A stretch of 56,968 bases of DNA. Source: Oscillospiraceae bacterium. Lineage in GTDB: Bacteria; Bacillota; Clostridia; Oscillospirales; Ruminococcaceae. The notes under the pieces were generated by a model. That model had not been told where the DNA came from and ran no database searches. It saw only the letters and a list, made by a program, of their open reading frames with translations. The translations under genes were made by a program, and so were the position numbers. Shown here piece by piece: positions 1 to 7,742 of this stretch; within the stretch, counting starts at the first letter, position 1, and each line of letters begins with the position of its first letter. The DNA lies in contig WRGW01000111.1 in assembly GCA_009786985.1 (NCBI GenBank), forward strand, positions 1 to 56,968, given 5' to 3'.

Positions 1-1
1 A

Positions 2-100
2 AAGTGCAACAAAGTAACAAACCAAATTAACAAGGGATTTAATCGTTCGGGGACACAACGCTGTATGTGCAAGGAGTGCGGCATTATCTACACATTATAA
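2..100 (+). pseudogene. Fragment of a zinc-ribbon transposase-like N-terminus (IS1/IS1595-like), cut by the window edge
   Basis: Frame 2 reads KCNKVTNQINKGFNRSGTQRCMCKECGIIYTL*, a CxxC..CxxC ribbon of the '..RSGxQRYxCKxCG' type. It ends immediately at a stop. Confidence 0.45.
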
Positions 101-144
101 TCAAACCACTTGCAAAAGGTTTAATAATGTGATATAATATAATC

Positions 145-267
145 ATGAGTTATGATATAAAATTACGCCGTCGAGCAATAGAATATTGGAACGACGGACA
201 CAGCAAAGCAGAAACAGCCGCCGTGTTTAAAGTAGGCACAACCACTCCGTTCCGAGTACAACGATGA
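145..267 (+). pseudogene. Truncated IS630-like transposase N-terminal HTH
   Basis: ATG ORF MSYDIKLRRRAIEYWNDGHSKAETAAVFKVGTTTPFRVQR*, a transposase HTH followed by an early stop. Confidence 0.55.
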
Positions 268-446
268 ATATGTACTTGCACTCATTCCAAAAAGCACTGG
301 CAATCGCTACGGCTCTGGGCAATCGCTACGGCTCTGGAAAAGTGGCAGGACTGTCGGCGTCGAAAAACGCGAGTCGGCGTAGGTTGAAATAAGATACATC
401 AAGTATCTTTTAAGTATCAAACGCCCGATTTCGAGGTAAAATAAAA

Positions 447-477
447 CCGCAATCCCGCTCATAGAGCGAGATTGCGG
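447..477. terminator. Hairpin (CCGCAATCccGCTC/GAGCgaGATTGCGG)
   Basis: Near-perfect inverted repeat at the end of the IS-relic region. Confidence 0.4.
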
Positions 478-511
478 AATTGGGCTATCAGGATTTGAAA
501 ATTCCAAATGG

Positions 512-587
512 GTGGATTTTCAATGTGGTCTAATGAAATTAAATCTCAAGTGAGTGGATTTTCGAGGAGGTCTAATGAAATTAAATC
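512..587 (+). repeat. Tandem duplication (about 34 bp units, 42-bp period) over the translation start of the WYL regulator
   Basis: gtggattttcaatgtggtctaatgaaattaaatc (512-545) and gtggattttcgaggaggtctaatgaaattaaatc (554-587) match at 31/34 positions. Confidence 0.85.
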
Positions 588-1414
588 GAATGTTCGGGAT
601 TCTTACAATCCTTTTGCAAAAAGAAAAAGTTACGGCAGCTTTGCTTGCAGAAAAGTTTGAAGTCAACCGTCGAACAATCGGTCGGGATATAGACGCACTC
701 TGTATGGCTGGAATCCCGATTATCACACAACAAGGTGCAGGTGGCGGAATTTCGATTGAAGAGGGCTATGGACTATATTCGGGCAATGATACATCTGAAT
801 TGTTCTCAAAAGTGATTAATATCGACCTTTATTCGTATTACCGCGAATTGTTACCCCAAAAAGTCGAGCAGTTAAAATATGCTGCTGTTCAAAGACAGTT
901 AGTCGAGTTTGATTATTTTTACAGTAAAGGTGAATCACACCGTAAAATTGAGCCATATTTTGTGATGTATCAATGGTCATCATGGTATGTGTACGGATTT
1001 TGCTTAAAACGGCAAGATTGGAGAATGTTCAAGCTACTTAGAATGCAGAACTTACAAACTTGTGATGAAATCTTTGCACAACGAGAAATTCCTTCTAACG
1101 AAAAAATCGATATGGATTTTAGTCTCCCTACCAATTCTGAAGATTTATATGTAGTTGCGTTATTTGACAAGTCGGTAAAATATATGCTTGTAGAGGAATT
1201 TGGCACAGAGTGCTATAACGAAACAGATGATGGATTATTGTTTGAACTCGATTTTTCGTACATAGTTTTTGAATACAACTCTGAGGAAACTAATCACGAA
1301 TTTTTAGTCAACTGGCTGTGGGGATTCGGAAATAAAGTTAAAATCCTGCGGCCTATGCGTGTTATAGATGAAATTAAAACACTCGCTGAAAATATTTTAA
1401 AATTTTATGAATGA
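575..1414 (+). CDS. HTH (DeoR/YafY-type) WYL-domain transcriptional regulator
   Basis: MKLNRMFGILTILLQKEKVTAALLAEKFEVNRRTIGRDIDAL HTH followed by a WYL-like region. The ATG at 575 has a GAGGAGG ribosome-binding site. Confidence 0.85.
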   Translation: MKLNRMFGILTILLQKEKVTAALLAEKFEVNRRTIGRDIDALCMAGIPIITQQGAGGGISIEEGYGLYSGNDTSELFSKVINIDLYSYYRELLPQKVEQLKYAAVQRQLVEFDYFYSKGESHRKIEPYFVMYQWSSWYVYGFCLKRQDWRMFKLLRMQNLQTCDEIFAQREIPSNEKIDMDFSLPTNSEDLYVVALFDKSVKYMLVEEFGTECYNETDDGLLFELDFSYIVFEYNSEETNHEFLVNWLWGFGNKVKILRPMRVIDEIKTLAENILKFYE

Positions 1415-1483
1415 ATAGGGCATACTGTTGTCGTATTTAGTGTGGTATACTGTAAAAAAACTAAGAAAGCGAGAATTTTAATT

Positions 1484-1927
1484 ATGAACCCGATTGTTAA
1501 AAGAGCTGGAGAGCTAATCAATTCAAAAACTGGTTACATTGGTAATGGTATGGGGGGATACGCTGTTGTCACGCTGATTGACGAAAACGGATATCCGTCT
1601 TCATCAACTATGTCTATTTCCAAAGCTGATGGAGTTAAATGGCTAACGTTTTTGACTGACTCTAACGGTGTAAAAGCAAAACGAATTTCTAATTGTAACA
1701 AGGCGTGTGTTTGCCTTGCTTCGAGTGAGTATCATATTTCACTGACTGGTACAGCTGAAATCATAACCGATAACGCTGTAAAAAAAGAAAATTGGCAACA
1801 ACCTATTGTTGATTATTTCAAAGCTAACCATGATGACCCAAATTGGGCAGTTTTGCGGTTCACTGCCGAAACGTACAACGTCTTTTTCGCCGATGACGAT
1901 ACCGAAGAAAAAGGTAATGTTAAATAA
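1484..1927 (+). CDS. Pyridoxamine 5'-phosphate oxidase family protein (FMN-binding split barrel)
   Basis: Starts MNPIVKRAGELINSKTG; ..YPSSSTMSISKADGVKWLTFLTDSNGVKAKRI resembles general stress protein 26-like PPOX proteins. Confidence 0.75.
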   Translation: MNPIVKRAGELINSKTGYIGNGMGGYAVVTLIDENGYPSSSTMSISKADGVKWLTFLTDSNGVKAKRISNCNKACVCLASSEYHISLTGTAEIITDNAVKKENWQQPIVDYFKANHDDPNWAVLRFTAETYNVFFADDDTEEKGNVK

Positions 1928-1979
1928 TTACAACGTTAAGTACTTTTCAAGCAGTCAAAAAAGAAAGAAGGTAAAAATA

Positions 1980-2420
1980 ATGTTAATACCAACGATTTCA
2001 TTTCAAGGAAATTGTGATGAGGCGATTAATTACTACAAAGAAACACTCGATGCTAAAGCTGAGAACATAGCTTATTTAAAAGACTCACCAAAAGAATTTT
2101 TGGAATCACCAGAACTTTTAGAAGCAATGGGTGGCAATCTACCACCGAATTTTGTGACATATTCAGAAGTGACTATTTCAGATACTCTTCTCTGTATGAC
2201 TGATGGAGGCGAAAAACCGATTACAGGCGATTTTTTTTCGATGATGCTGGCGTTTGATTCGGCTGATGAAGTTACTGCTACTTTTGAAAAGCTGTCCAAA
2301 GACGGAAAAGTCGTGCAACCACTCGCTAAACAATTCTGGGCTGACCTCTGCGGTGATGTGGTGGACAAATTCGGGATTAACTGGCATATCTGCACCGAAA
2401 GCTGTTCCGCTTCAGAGTAA
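1980..2420 (+). CDS. VOC/PhnB-like glyoxalase-fold protein
   Basis: MLIPTISFQGNCDEAINYYKETLDAK.. is the typical PhnB/VOC N-terminus, with ..FWADLCGDVVDKFGINWHI near the end. Confidence 0.85.
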   Translation: MLIPTISFQGNCDEAINYYKETLDAKAENIAYLKDSPKEFLESPELLEAMGGNLPPNFVTYSEVTISDTLLCMTDGGEKPITGDFFSMMLAFDSADEVTATFEKLSKDGKVVQPLAKQFWADLCGDVVDKFGINWHICTESCSASE

Positions 2421-2495
2421 GTATAGATGTCAACTTTCCGAGGGGCAATATGGATACCCAAAAAAGGATTATTTTTTAAAAAATTCAAAAAAGTG

Positions 2496-2524
2496 TTGAC
2501 TTTCGTCAAAAATTGTGCTATAAT
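2496..2524 (+). promoter_or_regulatory. Sigma-A-type promoter TTGACT-17-TATAAT
   Basis: ttgact (2496-2501), 17-nt spacer, tataat (2519-2524), upstream of the SLOG gene. Confidence 0.75.
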
Positions 2525-2580
2525 GTAAATTGTCTGGTAGAAACAAGCCCTTCTTTCATGTGTGAAAGGACAACTATATA

Positions 2581-3597
2581 ATGAAACACAAATTTGAACC
2601 TGCGTCTTGTTGCATGATTGCAGGAAGTGCTGTGAATGATTTAGAGTTCGGACAAGATGAGAAACATCCTTATTGTGTGAAGCTGAAGTTATCTATTTGT
2701 GAGCGAATACTTAATCTCTGCGACCAAGGAATTATTGATTTCTTCACTACTGCAGAGCGAGGAGTGGCGTTCTATGCGGCTGAAGCGGTTATTGCCGCAC
2801 GACACCTCCGCCCTAGTTACTCACCACGGCTTCATATCGTAATGCCATACGAGAACCAAGCCAACCGCTGGAGTTCTGATTTGCAAGAGCGATTTTACCA
2901 ACTTCACGCCGACGCATATTCTGTAGACATATTGCAAACACAGTATACTAAGGACTGTTACTCCAAAGCTGATGAGTTTATGCTGAAACAATGTTCAGTG
3001 TTTCTAACGGATAATGGTAATTCAGCACTCGCAAAAATTGCCAAGAGAAAAGGTAAACAAGTTGAACTCTTGTCTGAATCTGATGCCACACCTGCACGGA
3101 GACGTGTGTTATTCCCGAATTTGACTGGGGCTAAGCGTATTGCTGTTGTAGCTGCTGTGTGTGTTGTGTTTGCCGCAACCTTGGCTCAAGGAATATCGAT
3201 GACATTCGTGGATGACAAGCTCGTTGTATGGTTTCGAGAACTCATGAGTTCTGATGGAAATAAACATGTGGTTTTTTTTAACGAAATTCGTGAATATGGC
3301 TCTGTTGAAGAATTGATTGAAGCTGAAAATGTTGACATCTTATTTCCTACAAATCAAAGATTTGAGCGGTTTGAAGCATATAATATTGGCGACATCTTGC
3401 ATATAGTAATAACTACAACAGAACCTTTTGTTAGGTTTAGTGTAGACATAAATGCTGGCATAATAGTAGAGCAGTACTTTGTTGAGTGGGACGGATTCTA
3501 TCAAGTAGGATGGACTGAAAATGGCAATTATTACAGAGTGCTTACAACTGATAGTCTGTTACTATCAGAAATAATAGAAAATTTAGTTAGGAATTAA
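2581..3597 (+). CDS. SLOG (YpsA/DUF1273-like) domain, transmembrane helix and extracytoplasmic domain
   Basis: The N-terminal half resembles the SLOG/YpsA fold (GSAVNDLEFGQDE..ICERILNLCDQGIIDFFTTAERGVAFYAAEAVI..LHIVMPYENQANRW..). A hydrophobic helix RIAVVAAVCVVFAATLAQGISM follows, then a C-terminal domain vaguely DUF4367-like. Confidence 0.6.
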   Translation: MKHKFEPASCCMIAGSAVNDLEFGQDEKHPYCVKLKLSICERILNLCDQGIIDFFTTAERGVAFYAAEAVIAARHLRPSYSPRLHIVMPYENQANRWSSDLQERFYQLHADAYSVDILQTQYTKDCYSKADEFMLKQCSVFLTDNGNSALAKIAKRKGKQVELLSESDATPARRRVLFPNLTGAKRIAVVAAVCVVFAATLAQGISMTFVDDKLVVWFRELMSSDGNKHVVFFNEIREYGSVEELIEAENVDILFPTNQRFERFEAYNIGDILHIVITTTEPFVRFSVDINAGIIVEQYFVEWDGFYQVGWTENGNYYRVLTTDSLLLSEIIENLVRN

Positions 3598-3600
3598 AAA

Positions 3601-3984
3601 ATGAAAAAAGCATTTTTAAGGTCGGTAGCAGCACTGATGGTTGCTTGTATGTTTGTGTTGACATTCGGTGGATTTACAAGTGAAGGAGTTGTTGTGACAA
3701 ACGATGGTTTTACCGAGATTATTATTTACGGCGTTGATTGTAGCGAAAAAGAACAACAGATTATCGCTGCTCTCAATGGCGAGGTACTTATATCACCAAT
3801 GAACATCCTCTGTTTTTTCGGGCATAATATGTCAACAATATATGCTGTCGTAACCGAACATCGTTTTTTTACAACGTCTCCACGTTGTCGTCAAACCAGA
3901 CACAGAGTGAGCACTTGCACTCGCAATAATTGCCAATATATCTTGACGACATTTATCCGTCAAGATAGAATTACTTGTTGTTAG
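3601..3984 (+). CDS. Secreted Cys-rich small protein
   Basis: Signal peptide MKKAFLRSVAALMVACMFVLTFGGFTS, then a C-terminal module CFFGHNMST..TEHRFFTTSPRCRQTRHRVSTCTRNNCQYIL..RITCC. Confidence 0.6.
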   Translation: MKKAFLRSVAALMVACMFVLTFGGFTSEGVVVTNDGFTEIIIYGVDCSEKEQQIIAALNGEVLISPMNILCFFGHNMSTIYAVVTEHRFFTTSPRCRQTRHRVSTCTRNNCQYILTTFIRQDRITCC

Positions 3985-4129
3985 TGACCGTGTGATGATA
4001 TTAGAAATAATGTAAATTTTTAGTAAGCTGTCTTGAATAGATGGCTTGCTTTTTTCGCTTTTACTCTGCTTGCGAAAATGGCTTCGCTCGGACAATGCCA
4101 AATGAATTGAGTTAAACTACAACATAACC

Positions 4130-4158
4130 CCCCATTCTTGTAAAAATCAAGAATGGGG
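4130..4158. terminator. Hairpin CCCCATTCTTG/CAAGAATGGGG between convergent genes
   Basis: Perfect 11-bp inverted repeat with a 7-nt loop. Confidence 0.65.
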
Positions 4159-4180
4159 ATAATTTTATGTTACTACGCAT

Positions 4181-5833
4181 TTAAGAAGGCTTAAAACTGC
4201 TCTTCAAATCGACAATGCTATTCCACACGTTTTGATTTTTGCTGTCTAAGCAGAAATATCCAGTACGCACGAATTGAAAACGCTCACCCGCTTTGGCTTC
4301 TGATAATGATTTCTCGAGTTTTACGCCTTCTATTTGGCGGACAGAATTTCGGTTTAAAAACTCGTTATAATCACCAGTAATTTCTTCGGCAGTGAACAAT
4401 CTCTCGTATTGCATGACTGTGCTTTCGATACAATGCTCCGCCGATAACCAGTGGATTGTTCCTTTAACTTTACGTCCATCTGCTGGAACACCGTTAGATG
4501 TTTCTAAATCAGCAGTGCAGAGCAATTCGACGATTTCACCATTTATACCCTTAACAATTTCTTCACATTTGATGATGTAAGAACCCATAAGTCTTACTTC
4601 CGTACCTAGTTTTAATCGGTGAAATTTTGGTGGCGGAATTTCCGCAAAGTCAGAGCGTTCTATATAAAGTTGTCGAGTGAAAGGCAAATCCCTCCGCCCA
4701 AATTCGGCGTTACCGGGGTGATTTGCAATTGAAAATGTTTCGACTTCGGGCTTAACTGGATAGTTTATAATCGTGACAAGCAGAGATTCTAACACAGCTA
4801 TTTTTCTGTATGCCTTGGCATTTAGTTCTTCTCGCATACAATGCTCAAGCATCTCGACTGAAACTATACTCTGCGATTTTGAATAACCAGCTCTATCAAG
4901 AAAATCGTTGATTGCTGAGGGAGTATATCCACGGCGACGTAAACCACATAGTGTCGGCATACGAGGGTCGTCCCAACCATCTACTAATTTGGTTTCAACG
5001 AGTTCGCGCAGGTATCGTTTACTCATTACAGTATATGTCATATTCAATCTTGCAAATTCGTATTGTTCAGGTCGCGCTTTACGTATTGGGTGAGCGAAAA
5101 CGTTTTCTACTACCCAGTTATACAAAGGGCGATGATTTTCAAATTCAATCGAACAGCATGAGTGAGTAATCCCCTCAAGTGCGTCTTGAATCGGGTGCGA
5201 AAAATCATACAAAGGATAAATGCACCACTTATCGCCAGTTCTGTGATGAGTGGTGTAGTTTATGCGATAAATTGCAGGGTCACGCATATTCATATTAGGT
5301 GATGTCATATCGATTTTAGCTCTAAGTGTACAAGCCCCAACAGGGAATTCGCCAACTTTCATTCGTGAAAACAAGTCAAGATTTTCATCAACAGAACGCT
5401 CTCTGAAAGGGCTATCTTGACCTGATTCGGTGAGTGTTCCGCGCATTTCACGCATTTGCTCTGGTGATAAATCGCAAACATATGCCAAGTCTTTTTTAAT
5501 TAGCTCAACTGCAAACTCATAACACTTCTCGAAATAATCTGAACCGAAGAAAATCCCACCAGAGGGTTCTTCGCCGATTAGCCATACCAAGTCTTCGCGT
5601 ATTGAACGAACATATTCGTCATCTTCACGTTCAGGGTTAGTATCGTCATATCTTAGATTAAACAGCCCTCCAAAACGGTTCGCTGATGTGTAATTGATTC
5701 TAATCGCCTTAGCGCTACCTATATGAAGATAGCCATTAGGTTCAGGCGGAAAACGTGTATGAATCTGACCAACATTTTCCTCCGCTAAGTCTTTTTCGAT
5801 AATATCGTGAATAAAATTTGCAGGATATTCCAT
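4181..5833 (-). CDS. glnS: Glutaminyl-tRNA synthetase
   Basis: RFPPEPNGYLHIGSAKAI HIGH motif, VMSKR KMSKS motif, and full length (550 aa). Confidence 0.95.
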   Translation of the reverse strand: MEYPANFIHDIIEKDLAEENVGQIHTRFPPEPNGYLHIGSAKAIRINYTSANRFGGLFNLRYDDTNPEREDDEYVRSIREDLVWLIGEEPSGGIFFGSDYFEKCYEFAVELIKKDLAYVCDLSPEQMREMRGTLTESGQDSPFRERSVDENLDLFSRMKVGEFPVGACTLRAKIDMTSPNMNMRDPAIYRINYTTHHRTGDKWCIYPLYDFSHPIQDALEGITHSCCSIEFENHRPLYNWVVENVFAHPIRKARPEQYEFARLNMTYTVMSKRYLRELVETKLVDGWDDPRMPTLCGLRRRGYTPSAINDFLDRAGYSKSQSIVSVEMLEHCMREELNAKAYRKIAVLESLLVTIINYPVKPEVETFSIANHPGNAEFGRRDLPFTRQLYIERSDFAEIPPPKFHRLKLGTEVRLMGSYIIKCEEIVKGINGEIVELLCTADLETSNGVPADGRKVKGTIHWLSAEHCIESTVMQYERLFTAEEITGDYNEFLNRNSVRQIEGVKLEKSLSEAKAGERFQFVRTGYFCLDSKNQNVWNSIVDLKSSFKPS

Positions 5834-5980
5834 TTTTGATTGTTATTCCTTTCGTTGGACTTCTTTTGAAATTTCAAAAAATTTAGTTCGGGGTTCAAAA
5901 CGAATAGAGCTATTTAACATAAAACTTTGAATTCGTCAAGCAAAATATTCGATGGAGTGTGGAAATCAAGAAAACAGATT

Positions 5981-7546
5981 TTAAGTTTGACATGCCAAAT
6001 ATAGCTGTTTAGTGCCATAACAATTTTTAAGTAACGCTCCTTCGATTGAGCGTTTAGAAGCAATTCTTTCGGCGAACTCACGGTCATAATAAGGTTCTAC
6101 TCTTGTTATGATTTGTGCTTTTGTTACACCACAATAATAACAATGTTCAAAATTAGAGTATAGAACACTAGAAGGCTGTGAAGGTTCAGGGCGTGGGAGT
6201 ATTTCATCAAAGTAATCAGCACGTTGTTCTAAGAAACCAAGCATAAAATCGACTTGACCAGTCCAGGTGTCAATCGCCGCCACGTGAGGAGGGTTTGGCC
6301 AAGTAAAAACACCAAGAATATCGTGGCGTTCAAAATTGTGTTCAAAAGCAGTTTGATATCTTAGCGAAAGTTCACGGACGTGTTCAATCGTTTCGTCTAC
6401 AGCTTGTCGTGCGAAATGATGCCAGCGTTCTGCTACTGCTTGCCTAAACTCTGGAATAGCAAAAAGCTCAACCGCCCAGTACCAAGTGTTGCGCGGAAGA
6501 GCGGAGCGTGGTTCGGTTCGAGCGGTCCAGTAAGCGTTTTGTGCGGCAATGTCAAAATCCCACACTGGTGCCATGTGGAGCTTTCGTTCATCGCCTTGCC
6601 CTCTGATTTTCATAAAAACACTGTTCCAGCCAGCATCAGTGTTCACGAATATCTGCTGTACCAACATAAAATCTACCATTGACGGAATGTCAACTAGAGC
6701 AGCAACCCTCTCAAAATCACGCGAACGCATTGCACGCCCTACACGGTCAAGAAAATCACGAGCATACTCTAAATGTTCAGGTGTGGCATTGTTCGGAAAA
6801 CGAACTTCATAAAGATTATCACGTGCAGTTCCGCCACTACGGCTGTTACCAGTAATGCCGTTGGGATGAGTGTTTACACGAATATAATGGATTCCTTCAA
6901 TATTACCACCACGATAAAGCCGTGAATCTTGTTCTATAAAATAATCTGTTAATGCAGGGTCTGAGTGACCTTCTAAATTCGCTCTACCAGGACCTATGCT
7001 TCTTTCATCGGCAAGCATATAGACACCCATATATTCGTCATTAACATACAGGTGCATAAATCTTGCAAAAGGTGCCCAGCACATTCCATCGAGCTTATTG
7101 CCCAAATGATACGCAGTGTAATTTCTGAGTAGTGATTTATCGCCATGGTTCGCAATTAAAACCCAGTCTCTATGGCGTGGACCGCTTGCAACCATCGCAC
7201 GGTTTCCGCTATTGAATCGCAATCGCAGTGAGCGTTTTTCAGGGTGATTACTCCAGCTCGAAGCCCCACGCCCACGAATCCTCCCCATAGCACCGCTGAA
7301 ATTGAGATTATCACGCTCCATGCCCGTTAAATCAAAGCGTGAATCAATCCAGAGAGTTCGTTCGACAAACGGTATCCCGTTCGCTTGAATGGTTAGCGTA
7401 GGAAAGTCTTCTTGTGGTGTAGTTGTAGTGTTTGACAAAAACGTAACTGTATCACTCGAAATAGGGAAAGTGGCAATAGCAGTTGGAGCTGACAATGTTA
7501 GCGATAATACTAACGGAATTATTAATAAAATTAAAATTTTTTTCAT
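5981..7546 (-). CDS. Secreted CotH-kinase family protein
   Basis: Signal peptide, then RGRGASSWSNHPEKRSLRLRF, DWVLIANHGDKSLLRN..A, YVNDEYMGVYMLAD and PVWDFDIAAQN CotH motifs. Confidence 0.85.
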   Translation of the reverse strand: MKKILILLIIPLVLSLTLSAPTAIATFPISSDTVTFLSNTTTTPQEDFPTLTIQANGIPFVERTLWIDSRFDLTGMERDNLNFSGAMGRIRGRGASSWSNHPEKRSLRLRFNSGNRAMVASGPRHRDWVLIANHGDKSLLRNYTAYHLGNKLDGMCWAPFARFMHLYVNDEYMGVYMLADERSIGPGRANLEGHSDPALTDYFIEQDSRLYRGGNIEGIHYIRVNTHPNGITGNSRSGGTARDNLYEVRFPNNATPEHLEYARDFLDRVGRAMRSRDFERVAALVDIPSMVDFMLVQQIFVNTDAGWNSVFMKIRGQGDERKLHMAPVWDFDIAAQNAYWTARTEPRSALPRNTWYWAVELFAIPEFRQAVAERWHHFARQAVDETIEHVRELSLRYQTAFEHNFERHDILGVFTWPNPPHVAAIDTWTGQVDFMLGFLEQRADYFDEILPRPEPSQPSSVLYSNFEHCYYCGVTKAQIITRVEPYYDREFAERIASKRSIEGALLKNCYGTKQLYLACQT

Positions 7547-7590
7547 TATACCTCCTTAGTAGTCCACCATAAATTCTAACTACGAGTTCG

Positions 7591-7740
7591 TTAATTTCTA
7601 TGAAATTCTACTGGCAAGCCTACCAAATACCGCAACACTTCTAAAGCATCGCCTATATCTATTTCTCCATTTGCATTAAAATCATGCGTCCCTATTGTGA
7701 CTCTGTTCTGATTAATGATAATGATATATTTTTCATAGCT
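7591..7740 (-). pseudogene. Orphan dockerin-type repeat fragment
   Basis: Minus-strand frame reads HDFNANGEIDIGDALEVLRYLVGLPVEFHRN*, a dockerin half-repeat (D-x-N-x-x-G...I-x-D-A-L-x-x-L-x-Y-L-x-G-L), with no start codon or leader domain. Confidence 0.6.
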
Positions 7741-7742
7741 TC

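Noticed and set aside
307-507. 66-aa minus ORF
   Set aside because: Overlaps the IS-relic region and a terminator hairpin; no family resemblance or RBS.
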